Shown: in pieces, positions 44,603-57,783 of the stretch
Layout of the letters: each line of letters begins with the position of its first letter
Position numbering within the stretch: the first letter of the stretch is position 1
Origin: Opitutales bacterium
GTDB lineage: Bacteria; Verrucomicrobiota; Verrucomicrobiia; Opitutales; Oceanipulchritudinaceae
Reading direction: 5' to 3'
Assembly: GCA_007133065.1 (NCBI GenBank)
Contig: SLNJ01000016.1
Coordinates: 1 to 64,000, forward strand
Length of the DNA stretch: 64,000 nt
Notes under the pieces: generated by a model
What the model saw: only the letters and a program-made list of their open reading frames with translations
The model's database searches: none
What the model was told of the DNA's origin: nothing
Translations under genes and position numbers: made by a program

Positions 44603-44687
44603 GCTCAGGTGGTGGAATTGGTAGACACGTACGCTTGAGGGGCGTATGCCGAAAGGCGTAAGGGTTCAAGTCCCTTCCTGAGCACCA
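44603..44687 (+). tRNA. tRNA-Leu (anticodon GAG)
   Basis: The acceptor stem GCTCAGG/CCTGAGC, discriminator A and encoded CCA end at 44687. The anticodon stem TACGC/GCGTA encloses loop TTGAGGG, giving GAG (reads CUC/CUU). The long variable arm (TGCCGAAAGGCG) is typical of a class II tRNA, and the T-arm holds the TTCAAGT loop. Confidence 0.97.
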
Positions 44688-44818
44688 TTTTTCTTCCGGA
44701 TACGAGAACCGCACCGATTGTCCGCAACCTCCGCAGCAGCATTCCCGTTCACCGATTGCATTCCCGCGCTGCAACAAGCAGCAATACTTTTGATTTCGAC
44801 CGCCCCACGCCGCCGCCC

Positions 44819-45274
44819 ATGGAGATTCTCACCGCCGTCCTTTGCGACTCCGCAGCCGATTACAACGGGAAGCTCTGCATACTCGGTGCCTTCGATACAA
44901 TCTGGGCGCGCAAATTCCCGGCCACCCACGCCCATTGCGCCATAGCCCTTAGATTTCTCTTCCGCGATACCGATCTCGGCGAACATCAATTCCAGGTGCG
45001 ATTCGTCGATCCGGATGGCCGCAATGCCCTGCCGAGCGGTCCGATTTCACTCAAGGTCCGGATCGACCGGATTCCCGACGGCGCGTTCTTTCTCTCCAGA
45101 AATGTGATCTTGAACCTGCAGGGGCTTCCGCTCAAAGAGCCCGCGCTCTACAGCTTCGATGTGACCGTCGACGAATCGATCGTCGCGCGGATCCCACTCC
45201 AGGTCGTCACCACCGACCGCTCCCGCGGCCCGGATTCGCAGGGGGGTTCCGGACCCCCTCCACAGTCCCCCTAA
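44819..45274 (+). CDS. DUF6941-like protein of unknown function
   Basis: 151 aa from ATG 44819, where the recognisable MEILTAVLCDSAADYNGKL begins (split by turn); the frame opens 21 codons earlier without similarity. The first part (LCDSAxxYNGKLCILGAFDTIW) resembles the small DUF6941 family, beta-rich cytoplasmic proteins without known function. A Pro/Gly-rich tail ends the protein. It follows tRNA-Leu by 131 bp. Its stop overlaps the converging binding-protein gene by 4 bp. Confidence 0.75.
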   Translation: MEILTAVLCDSAADYNGKLCILGAFDTIWARKFPATHAHCAIALRFLFRDTDLGEHQFQVRFVDPDGRNALPSGPISLKVRIDRIPDGAFFLSRNVILNLQGLPLKEPALYSFDVTVDESIVARIPLQVVTTDRSRGPDSQGGSGPPPQSP

Positions 45275-46311
45275 TCGTCCAGTGACAGGATAAACGCGCG
45301 GTCTCGCCGTTCGTTCTCGGGCGCCGGGAACCATCCCGCGGCCTCCAGACGATTTGAGGCAAAATCGCCCAGGAGCGCCCGCAACACCGCGCCCATTCGC
45401 GCCTGCTCCTCCCGCCGGAAAATCATATAGTACGGGAGGCGCAACGGGTAATCCCCGTAATAGATTCCGTCGACCGACGGCGCATGTGCGAACTCGTCAT
45501 CGGTACCGCGGATCGAAAGTGCGCGCACCCGCGCATCGCCGGGCTGGCCGGGGATGATCCCGATGGCCGACACCTCCCGCGCCACAGCCTCGACCACGCC
45601 CTCTTGCCCCTCCAGCATTCGCATATCCGGATCCAACCGGCCGCCGCCCAGCACCCGCGTGCGAAACAGCTCCAGGCTGAGGTCCGTCCCCCCGCGCCGA
45701 ACCCCGAACCGCGTGACAGCGCGCCGCGCCCAGGCGCCTTCAAGCCCCGCCTGATCCCACAGAATCGGCACGCGGCGCCCGGAATCGCCAAATAGTTCAG
45801 CCAATTCAGCCGTGCTTACCTCGGAGATCGGATTCTCCGCGTTGACCACCACCAGCGCCGCCTGGAAAGCGATTGGAATCGCCTGGAGGTCTCCGGGGAT
45901 CTCCTCCCCGTCCGGAATCGCCACCACGCCCAGCGCAGCGACGCCGTCCCGCACCTCGCGAATTCCGTCACGACTCCCACGCATCGCGACCGCCAGCGGC
46001 GGCGCCTCCTCCACAAGCGACTCCCACACCGGATCCAGGGCGCCGGCGAGCAGGTCGCTGCCCACGATTCGGAGCGGCCGGTCCGCCGCGGCACCGTACG
46101 GGAGAGCCAGCAGAGCGAGGATCCAGATGACGAGGCGCCTCCGGGACGGGACCGATCCGGCTCTCCGTAATCCCGCCCCGCCCGCACCCGGTCGGTGGGA
46201 CCGCGGAGTGACAGCCCGCCCAAGCGTCCCCCATCGTAAGCAGATCGACCCGCCGCAGCGGGTGCTCCGGCGCGGGATCGAATGGAATGCGATTCGCGAG
46301 TCGATGGGCAA
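45271..46311 (-). CDS. PstS-like periplasmic substrate-binding protein, orphan
   Basis: 346 aa as read from ATG 46311. The first 57 residues are arginine-rich, then a hydrophobic segment VIWILALLALPYGAAAD (about 61-77) looks like a signal peptide; the true start may therefore be a non-ATG codon further in, which I cannot fix. The rest follows the phosphate-binding-protein type 2 pattern: LRIVGSDLL, MRGSRDGIREVRDG, IPIAFQAALVVVNAENPI and STAELAELFGD, the last being the PstS-like hinge region. No permease or ATPase gene is nearby. It sits 53 bp downstream of the NtrC-like gene, probably one transcript. Confidence 0.75.
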   Translation of the reverse strand: MPIDSRIAFHSIPRRSTRCGGSICLRWGTLGRAVTPRSHRPGAGGAGLRRAGSVPSRRRLVIWILALLALPYGAAADRPLRIVGSDLLAGALDPVWESLVEEAPPLAVAMRGSRDGIREVRDGVAALGVVAIPDGEEIPGDLQAIPIAFQAALVVVNAENPISEVSTAELAELFGDSGRRVPILWDQAGLEGAWARRAVTRFGVRRGGTDLSLELFRTRVLGGGRLDPDMRMLEGQEGVVEAVAREVSAIGIIPGQPGDARVRALSIRGTDDEFAHAPSVDGIYYGDYPLRLPYYMIFRREEQARMGAVLRALLGDFASNRLEAAGWFPAPENERRDRAFILSLDD

Positions 46312-46364
46312 AACCTCAATTTATGCCTTCCCGATCCGGTTGCAAGCGAAAGTACCGTGCTGGC

Positions 46365-47735
46365 TCACGCGCGGTCAGTAACATCAAGCTCCGGCCAGGT
46401 CTGAAGCTTGCGATGCAACGTGCGCCGACTGATGCCCAACAGTTGCGCGGCCTTCGTGCGGTTCCCCTTGGCCTCAACCAGCGCGCTTCGCATCAGCCGC
46501 TTCTCGTTCTCCTCCACCGACAACGGGTTCCGCGTCAACGCTGCCACCGCGTCGGCAGCGTTCTCCCCACCCAGAAACCGTGCGTCCAGGTCATACTTTG
46601 TGACTCTCCCCCCGCGATGTAAAATGACCGCGTTCTCCGCGAAATTACGCAACTCCCGGATATTCCCGGGCCAGTTGTACGCACACAGTGCCTGCATGGC
46701 CTCCTTGTCGAACTCCGGCGGTGAGAGCTGGTTTTCCCGCGCAAGCCGTTTGATGAAGTGATCGAGCAACACCGGGATGTCGTCGCGTCGCTCGCGCAAC
46801 CCCGGCATCGTGATCCGAACCACGCTCAAACGATAGTAGAGATCCTCCCGGAAGGTTCCCTCGCGCACCATTGCGGCCAGATCCCGGTTGGTCGCCGCCA
46901 GCATCCGCACATCAACCGAAATCGGCTTCACACTCCCCAACCGCTCGAAGGTGCGCGACTCGAGAAACCGAAGCAGTTTCACTTGCGTCGACGCCTCGAC
47001 CTCACCGATCTCATCAAAGAACAGCGTGCCGCCATCTGCGGCCTCGAATCGACCCATCCGCCGCTCCGTCGCACCCGTGAAGGCACCCTTTTCGTACCCG
47101 AACAACTCACTCTCCAGCAAGCTTGTGTGCAGCGAAGCACAATGCACGGCGACAAATGGCGCCCGGTTGCGATCCGAGTTCTGATGAATCGCCTGGGCGA
47201 TCAACTCCTTGCCCGAACCGGTCTCCCCCTCGATCAGCACCGTCGCCCGCGTCGGCGCTACCAGCTTGACGCGCTCGAGAACCTCTTTCAGCCGGGGGGA
47301 ATTGCCCACGATGTTTTCAAAACGGAACTTCTCGTCCAGCCGTTGGTGAAGATCCCGGTTCTCTGTCTCGAGATTACGGCTCTTGAGCGCCCGCTGAATC
47401 AACAGTTCCAGCTTCTCAAGGTTCACCGGCTTCGTGAGAAAGTCATATGCGCCACGCTTCATCGCCTCCACCGCTGTCTCAACACTCCCGTACGCGGTCA
47501 TCATGATAACAATCGGCTTGCGCGGAAGCGACAACGCCTTGTCGATCACCTTCATGCCGCTCTTGCCCGCCATCCGCAGGTCGGTGAGCACCACGTCAAA
47601 CGCCTCGGAGTTCAGCAGGTTGAACGCTTCGTCCGCGTTCTCGGCGAGGTAGATGTCGTAGCTCTCCTCAAACGCCTCCTGCAGACCCTCGCGAGTGTGC
47701 TTCTCGTCGTCAACAATCAACAAGGATGGTAGCAT
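46365..47735 (-). CDS. NtrC-family sigma-54-dependent response regulator
   Basis: 456 aa. Receiver domain with phospho-acceptor D52 (VVLTDLRM) and K at TKPVN. Central AAA+ domain: Walker A GETGSGKE (170-177), GAFTGA (217-222) that contacts sigma-54, and DEIGEV. C-terminal Fis-type helix-turn-helix (NRTKAAQLLGISRRTLHRKL). It activates sigma-54 promoters after phosphorylation. No histidine kinase and no rpoN are in the window. It lies between the Rrf2 gene (19 bp upstream) and the PstS-like gene downstream, so its targets may include those. Confidence 0.96.
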   Translation of the reverse strand: MLPSLLIVDDEKHTREGLQEAFEESYDIYLAENADEAFNLLNSEAFDVVLTDLRMAGKSGMKVIDKALSLPRKPIVIMMTAYGSVETAVEAMKRGAYDFLTKPVNLEKLELLIQRALKSRNLETENRDLHQRLDEKFRFENIVGNSPRLKEVLERVKLVAPTRATVLIEGETGSGKELIAQAIHQNSDRNRAPFVAVHCASLHTSLLESELFGYEKGAFTGATERRMGRFEAADGGTLFFDEIGEVEASTQVKLLRFLESRTFERLGSVKPISVDVRMLAATNRDLAAMVREGTFREDLYYRLSVVRITMPGLRERRDDIPVLLDHFIKRLARENQLSPPEFDKEAMQALCAYNWPGNIRELRNFAENAVILHRGGRVTKYDLDARFLGGENAADAVAALTRNPLSVEENEKRLMRSALVEAKGNRTKAAQLLGISRRTLHRKLQTWPELDVTDRA

Positions 47736-47754
47736 CGATCACAATCCCCATCAT

Positions 47755-48165
47755 TCAGATGTAATACATCGGGCGGGAGTCGGCAACGAAGTTCTCCAGC
47801 GTCACCACCTTTGTATGCTGCTCCAATGCCGCCGCGATCTCCGCCCACGCCCGCGAAACACGATCCCCCGACGCCCCTTTCGAATCCCCGCTGATCGCGA
47901 GGACCTCCCCGTCGATCGCCGTGATGATGTCGTACAGGGTGATCTCCTCCGGCCGCCGGCTCAATGCATACCCGCCCTGCTTCCCGCGACGACTGACGAT
48001 CAATCCCCCGCTGCGTAATTCATTCAGTATCTGAACCAGGTAATTCGACGGAATCTCCTCGGCGCGCGCAAGCTCCTCAACATGCGGCAGTTCGCTTCGC
48101 CCGTAGGTCCCGGCCAGCTGTGCCAGAACCCGACAGGCATACTCGACTTTTAGCGAGATCTTCAC
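47755..48165 (-). CDS. Rrf2 family transcriptional regulator lacking cluster cysteines
   Basis: 136 aa with GTG start at 48165, where the Rrf2-typical KISLKVEYACRVLAQLA begins; the frame is open far upstream but without similarity. The winged-helix segment reads EIPSNYLVQILNELRSGGLIVSRRGKQGGY, broken here only for quoting: it carries the family LxxLxxxGLVxSxRGxxGGY pattern. The C-terminal half has no Cys (one Cys in total, residue 11), so it cannot hold an IscR-type Fe-S cluster by the usual ligands. It is divergent from gyrB and first gene of an apparent rrf2-ntrC-like-pstS-like unit. Confidence 0.9.
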   Translation of the reverse strand: MKISLKVEYACRVLAQLAGTYGRSELPHVEELARAEEIPSNYLVQILNELRSGGLIVSRRGKQGGYALSRRPEEITLYDIITAIDGEVLAISGDSKGASGDRVSRAWAEIAAALEQHTKVVTLENFVADSRPMYYI

Positions 48166-48172
48166 GCCAGAC

Positions 48173-48200
48173 CATATACGACGATATCTTAAGTTGTAAA
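48173..48200 (-). promoter_or_regulatory. Candidate promoter for the rrf2 gene
   Basis: Minus strand TTTACA (48200-48195), 16-bp spacer, TATATG (48178-48173), only 7 nt before the GTG at 48165. If real, the transcript would have almost no leader. The rest of the 161-bp divergent region toward gyrB is AT-rich without a clear plus-strand promoter. Confidence 0.3.
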
Positions 48201-48296
48201 CCCAGAATACTATGCACCCGTCCATTCCCCGATTTTGCAGCGTTTCAATAATATCCTTTTCAATTCCGGCATCCTCCGGCAAAATCTCCTTTTTGA

Positions 48297-50843
<2,547 letters not shown>

Positions 50844-50981
50844 GCCATGATCCAGCTGTAGAGTGTCGCACCCGCAATCCCCGGTGTCGGATCGGGCCCG
50901 GGAGGCGGTCGACAGAACCGTGACCGGCGTCGAAACCGCGGCACCTTCGGGTGGTACTCTTCATTATATTGCCCACAGCCC

Positions 50982-53411
<2,430 letters not shown>

Positions 53412-53578
53412 CCCGGCCGCGATTTCAAATCCATCCCGCATCTGGTCCCGTCCTGGAATAAGCGGAAGTCGCGCGTTCCCATCCAACCGATATCTCACAA
53501 ATACCTGTCGATCTATCAGTACGCGAAATCAGGACGTGACAGGCACAATACAGCCCACCTGAACCGGGAGCCGACACG

Positions 53579-55153
53579 ATGGAATCCAAGCAAGCTAGGC
53601 CCGACCCCCGATCCGCTTCGGACCCGCCAACCGCTTACTATCCGCGCAGAATCCTCGCCGCCGCCGCCGTGGTCGCGTGTGTCGGAATCGGCGCGCTGCT
53701 CGCAGGCCGCTTCCCCCAGATCGATGGTCACTACGGAATCTGGTCCCTGGCGCCACCCGCGGTCGCCATCGTACTGGCATTCGCGACCCGCAACGTCATC
53801 GTCGCTCTGTTCGCCGGCATCTTTGTCGGCGGCGTTGTTTCCGGACAGTTCAACATCGTCCAGGACTACCTGATCCCATCGATCGGATCGCAGGATTACG
53901 CTCTGATCCTGCTCGTTTATCTCTGGGCGCTCGGCGGACTTATCGGCCTGTGGGCGCGCACCGGGGGGGCGGCTCACTTCGCACAATGGGCCAGCCGCAA
54001 GGTGGTCCGCGGACCCCGCAGCGCCAAACTCTTCGCCTGGCTCATGGGTCTCGTCTTCCACCAGGGAGGAACCATCAGCACCGTCCTGACCGGAGCAACG
54101 GTTCGCCCAGTCGCGGATCAGCACCGGGTCTCTCACGAGGAGCTCTCGTACGTGGTCGACTCCACAGCCTCTCCCGCAGCCACCCTGATCCCTTTCAACA
54201 TCTGGCCGATTTACGTGGGCGGCCTCGTCGCCGGCACAATTCCAATCATCCCCACCGCACAGGACGGGATCGAGCTCTTCTTCAAGGCGATTCCGTACAA
54301 CTTCTACGCACTCATCGCCATCGCCTTAACCCTCCTGCTCGCATGGGAGAAGCTTCCGCTGATTCCCAGCAGGAAGATGCAAGCGGCCATGAAGCGCGCG
54401 CGCGACACCGGAAAACTCGACCGCGACGGCGCCGTTCCGCTCACCTCCGGCGAGTTGACCGAGCTCCGCGTCGATGACAAATACCGGCCCGGACTGATCG
54501 ACTTCTTCGGCCCCATCAGCCTCCTCCTCGGGATCGCCATCCTGCCATACCTGATCACCTACTTTGTGCTCGGTTGGCGCGACGATCCGCGCCCGCTCCT
54601 GCTCATCGCGGAGGCTTTCGTGATCTCCGTGCTCGTCGCGATCCTGATCGCAGTCAGCAAGGGAATGCCGCTTCTGAGCGCCATGAAGGGGTTTATCGAA
54701 GGGTGTAAAGGCGTGACCATTGGAGCCATTATCCTCGGCCTCGCCATCACGTTAAAAGGGGTCGCGGAAAGCGTCGGAACTGCCGATTACGTGGTGGGGT
54801 TCGCCGGTGGTTTGCCGGCCGTCGCACTTCCCGCCCTATTCCTCGCGATGTGCATGATCATCGCCTTTTCCACCGGCACCTCCTTCGGTACATTCGCCGT
54901 CTTCTTCCCGGTTGCCATGCCCCTCGCATGGGCGGTTCAACCCGATCCGGGATTCATCACGATCGCGTTCGCAGCCGGAGTCGGAGGCAGCCTGTTCGGC
55001 GACCAGTGCTCCCCGATCTCCGATACCACGATCCTCTCCTCCCTGGGAACCGGCGCCGACCTCATGGACCACGTCTATACACAAATCCCGCTCGCGCTTA
55101 CCGCAGCCGCGATCGCCGGCGTGATCTATACCGTTCTCGTCGCCTTCCTCTGA
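53579..55153 (+). CDS. NhaC-family Na+/H+ antiporter
   Basis: 524 aa with about 11-12 TM helices. The family hallmark GDQCSPISDTTILSS lies in the C-terminal third, with STGTSFGTFAVFFP and VGGSLF nearby. FHQGGTISTVLTGA and STASPAATLIPFNIWP fit the matching half-repeat. Predicted to exchange Na+ for protons at the inner membrane; some family members transport other substrates such as malate/lactate. A strong double hairpin follows the stop, suggesting the transcript ends there. Confidence 0.92.
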   Translation: MESKQARPDPRSASDPPTAYYPRRILAAAAVVACVGIGALLAGRFPQIDGHYGIWSLAPPAVAIVLAFATRNVIVALFAGIFVGGVVSGQFNIVQDYLIPSIGSQDYALILLVYLWALGGLIGLWARTGGAAHFAQWASRKVVRGPRSAKLFAWLMGLVFHQGGTISTVLTGATVRPVADQHRVSHEELSYVVDSTASPAATLIPFNIWPIYVGGLVAGTIPIIPTAQDGIELFFKAIPYNFYALIAIALTLLLAWEKLPLIPSRKMQAAMKRARDTGKLDRDGAVPLTSGELTELRVDDKYRPGLIDFFGPISLLLGIAILPYLITYFVLGWRDDPRPLLLIAEAFVISVLVAILIAVSKGMPLLSAMKGFIEGCKGVTIGAIILGLAITLKGVAESVGTADYVVGFAGGLPAVALPALFLAMCMIIAFSTGTSFGTFAVFFPVAMPLAWAVQPDPGFITIAFAAGVGGSLFGDQCSPISDTTILSSLGTGADLMDHVYTQIPLALTAAAIAGVIYTVLVAFL

Positions 55154-55163
55154 GCGAAAAATA

Positions 55164-55191
55164 GAGAGCCGGGGTCCCCACCCCGGCTCTC
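55164..55191 (+). terminator. Strong hairpin after the NhaC gene
   Basis: GAGAGCCGGGG (55164-55174) pairs perfectly over 11 bp with CCCCGGCTCTC (55181-55191) around a 6-nt loop, 10 nt past the stop codon. There is no T-tract, but stem strength and position argue for transcription termination or 3' end protection. Confidence 0.75.
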
Positions 55192-55197
55192 CAAATG

Positions 55198-55217
55198 CGT
55201 GTTCAATCAAGAACACG
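55198..55217. terminator. Second hairpin downstream of NhaC
   Basis: CGTGTTC and GAACACG form a perfect 7-bp stem with a 6-nt loop, only 6 nt after the first hairpin. Together they may act as a tandem or bidirectional terminator. Confidence 0.4.
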
Positions 55218-55471
55218 TTATCCCCTTAATTGGGTCAATGAATGGACTGATCCAGACGTTGCCCACATTCTCTGATGTCCCCTAAGTCATCAGAACTTGA
55301 CATGCTAGGCGGGCAGATTTGCCATTGCAAGCTTTTTTTTTCGTCCCGAGGTGGCCCAAATAGAAAGACCGTGCGTGGAGGCCGTCGCGGCGCACTTGCA
55401 ATTTGACAGTCCGGCCGATAGCTTCGCGCCCTCAGAATGCCGCTAACACTATACACCGTTGATCCCGTAAC

Positions 55472-56938
55472 GTGAACCGGGCTCCACCTCATACATCCGC
55501 ACGGTGGCTGCAGCTGTGCTGCGCCATAGGTATTTTAACGATCGCTGCCCCTTCGGTAAATGCGGAGGTTTGGAATCTTTGGCCCTTCGCGGTGCGGTTT
55601 TCCGCCGATGATGCGGGACGACCGGACCGCACGACCGCCATCGGCCCGCTCTTCGAGCACCGGGAGGGAGCATCCGACATGGCGTGGTCTATTCGACCGT
55701 TCTTTGTTCGCCTTCAATCGGACGAACCTGACAAGCTCCGCCGGAGTTTTCTGTACCCGTTCGCTAATTACGAGGGCACGCCCTCCGGTCGCCACTTCGA
55801 CCTGTTCAACCTGGTACGTCTTGGTGCAATGGACGCCGGAGCCGACCGGGAGTCGCGCTACACGGAGGTTTGGCCGTTCTACTTCGCCCGCCGCGACCCC
55901 CGGGAGGGCCGGTCATACCGTGCCCTCTTTCCCATTGCAGGCACCATACGCAATCGATTCTTTTATGAGGAAATCAATTTTCTTGCCTTTCCTCTCTACC
56001 TCAGAACCAGCAGTCGTGAAGAGGTGACCACCTCCGCGCCGTGGCCGTTTGTGCGGTGGCGCACCGGTCCCGACACGCGCGGGTTCGCGCTCTGGCCGCT
56101 GTTCGGTGCGTTCGAACGGGAGGAGCGCTACAGGCACCGGTATGCCCTGTGGCCGCTGATCTACGATTACCGGGACTACCCCGCAGGGCCGGACACCGCA
56201 CCCTACCACCGACTCGGCGTCCTCCCCTTTTACGCGCGGGAGACCGCTCCCGGGATGCGAAGTAAAACATTTCTCTGGCCTTTTTTCGGCTACACCCGGG
56301 AGTGGGATCCACGTCCCGAGTACCGGGAACGCCGCCTCTTCTGGCCGTTCGTGGTTCAGGGTCGCGGGGAGGAGCGGCACCTCGAGCGCTGGTGGCCGTT
56401 GTACAGCTATCGCCGGGGCAAGGACTTTGAGCGGCGCTGGTTGCTTTGGCCGCTCTATCGATCGCAACAGACTCACGCCCGCGGGATCACGGCGGACCGC
56501 CGCCAGATTCTTTATTTTCTCTATTGGGATGAACGACAGACGCCGATCGCGCCGGACGCCGCGGATTTCCGCGCGCGCCGGACGCACCTGTGGCCGCTGT
56601 TCAGCTATTGGAACGACGGCCGGGAGTCACGCCAGTTCCAGGCGCTCTCTCCGATGGAGGTCTTTTTCCCGTGGAATGAGCTCGTGCGCGAGAAGTACTC
56701 CCCGCTGTTCGCGCTGTACCGTTACGATGCGCGGCCCGGCGGCGACGTGCACCACAGCATCCTCTTTAATCTCATCACCCTGCAGCGCGGACCGGACAGT
56801 CGGCACACCCAAATAGGCCCGATCATCGAGTTCGGCCGTGAGGGATACAACCGCTACCTCCATGTGCTCAAGGGGCTGGTCGGGTACGAGCGGCGGCGCG
56901 AGGGAACGGAGTGGCGGTTCCTCTGGATGGATCGTTGA
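55472..56938 (+). CDS. Exported protein made of about twenty WP-motif repeats, next to mlaEFD
   Basis: 488 aa, GTG start at 55472. Residues 12-31 look like a signal peptide ending near SVNAE. The whole mature part is repetitive: a unit of about 18-20 residues with core [LVF]-[WYF]-P-[LF]-[FYV]-x-[FYR], e.g. at 37, 57, 74, 94, 133, 152, 172, 191, 208, 227, 250, 268, 290, 308, 326, 373 and 409 (LWPLFGAF, LWPLIYDY, LWPFFGY, WWPLYSYR). Charged RxxxRY residues separate the cores. The alternation of aromatic/hydrophobic strands and polar turns suggests a beta-barrel or beta-solenoid, perhaps in the outer membrane. No family recognised. The MlaE permease gene starts 89 bp downstream. Confidence 0.75.
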   Translation: MNRAPPHTSARWLQLCCAIGILTIAAPSVNAEVWNLWPFAVRFSADDAGRPDRTTAIGPLFEHREGASDMAWSIRPFFVRLQSDEPDKLRRSFLYPFANYEGTPSGRHFDLFNLVRLGAMDAGADRESRYTEVWPFYFARRDPREGRSYRALFPIAGTIRNRFFYEEINFLAFPLYLRTSSREEVTTSAPWPFVRWRTGPDTRGFALWPLFGAFEREERYRHRYALWPLIYDYRDYPAGPDTAPYHRLGVLPFYARETAPGMRSKTFLWPFFGYTREWDPRPEYRERRLFWPFVVQGRGEERHLERWWPLYSYRRGKDFERRWLLWPLYRSQQTHARGITADRRQILYFLYWDERQTPIAPDAADFRARRTHLWPLFSYWNDGRESRQFQALSPMEVFFPWNELVREKYSPLFALYRYDARPGGDVHHSILFNLITLQRGPDSRHTQIGPIIEFGREGYNRYLHVLKGLVGYERRREGTEWRFLWMDR

Positions 56939-56984
56939 ACCCTTCGAACCCCGATATGCGAGTCGTTTTGCATAGCATTTCAGG

Positions 56985-57017
56985 AATTGGGGACTAATAT
57001 TACAACAATTGGGGACT
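56985..57017. repeat. Direct repeat AATTGGGGACT x2 upstream of mlaE
   Basis: Identical 11-bp copies at 56985-56995 and 57007-57017, 22 bp apart start to start (two helical turns), 10 nt before the mlaE ATG. They could be an operator that places protein on one face of DNA. They also resemble remnants of GGGGACT-type intergenic repeats, which is an alternative. Confidence 0.55.
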
Positions 57018-57027
57018 GCCCATTCTA

Positions 57028-57780
57028 ATGAAAATGAACAAACCTCTGTTTGAGTCTATCGGAAGTGGAGTCGTGCTCTTTCTGCGCGCGCTCTACTTCC
57101 TTCCGACGCTTCCCCGGCAGTTCCGCCGTTTCATCGAGCAGTGTTTTCAGATCGGGTATAAGACGCTTCCCCTCGTCGCGATTCTCAGCTTCTGTATCGG
57201 CGCGGTTCTGGCGCTTCAGATCGGATATAGTTTTCGCGACTGGGGAACGCAACAGTTCATTGGGAGCATCGTCGGGCTCTCCATGGTGCGGGAGCTCGGG
57301 CCGGTTATGACGGCAATCATGGTGACGGGGAGGGTCGGATCCGCAATCACAGCAGAGCTCGCTTCAATGCGGGTCTACCAGGAGGTGGATGCCCTGCACA
57401 CGATGAACATCCCGCCCGAGCGAATCCTCGTGATGCCCCGACTGGCCGCGATTGCCGTCACGATGCCGGTGCTCACCATAACTTCCGTACTCTTCGGTTG
57501 GTTCGGGGGCGCAGTGGTGGCCCAAAATGTGGCTTTTATCAGCCTGGACAGCGCGATCTACTTCCGATCGCTCAAGGACTTTGTGGACACCGCGGCGGTC
57601 ATGGACGGCCTGATCAAGGCCGAGGTGTTCGGCATCGCGGTGGTGCTGATCTGCTGCAACGTTGGGCTCCGCACGACGGGAGGACCGCGCGAGATCGGGT
57701 TCTCCGTCACCCGCGCCGTCGTCGCCTCGATCATCTTCATCCTCTTGCTCGACTACTTCATAACCCGAGCCCTCCTCTAG
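57028..57780 (+). CDS. mlaE: MlaE-type phospholipid ABC transporter permease
   Basis: 250 aa with five to six TM helices. The MlaE/YrbE signatures are clear: ELGPVMTAIMVTGRVGSAITAELASM and MRVYQEVDALHTMNI, followed by PRLAAIAVTMPVLT. It is the membrane subunit of the inner-membrane complex moving phospholipids between membranes. mlaF follows after 3 bp and mlaD after that, so the core MlaEFD is complete; mlaA, mlaB and mlaC were not found nearby. Confidence 0.94.
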   Translation: MKMNKPLFESIGSGVVLFLRALYFLPTLPRQFRRFIEQCFQIGYKTLPLVAILSFCIGAVLALQIGYSFRDWGTQQFIGSIVGLSMVRELGPVMTAIMVTGRVGSAITAELASMRVYQEVDALHTMNIPPERILVMPRLAAIAVTMPVLTITSVLFGWFGGAVVAQNVAFISLDSAIYFRSLKDFVDTAAVMDGLIKAEVFGIAVVLICCNVGLRTTGGPREIGFSVTRAVVASIIFILLLDYFITRALL

Positions 57781-57783
57781 CAC

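Larger units (their letters stand above)
55154..55471. other. Hairpin-rich intergenic region (318 bp)
   Basis: It holds the 11-bp-stem hairpin at 55164-55191, a second perfect hairpin CGTGTTC/GAACACG at 55198-55217, and a third TCTGATG/CATCAGA at 55271-55294. A T9 run follows near 55332. TTGACA occurs at 55297-55302 without a good -10. No gene or RNA family was recognised. Confidence 0.55.

Noticed and set aside
55297-55302. TTGACA as a promoter for the WP-repeat gene
   Set aside because: No acceptable -10 lies 16-18 bp downstream, and it falls right after a hairpin, 170 bp from the GTG.
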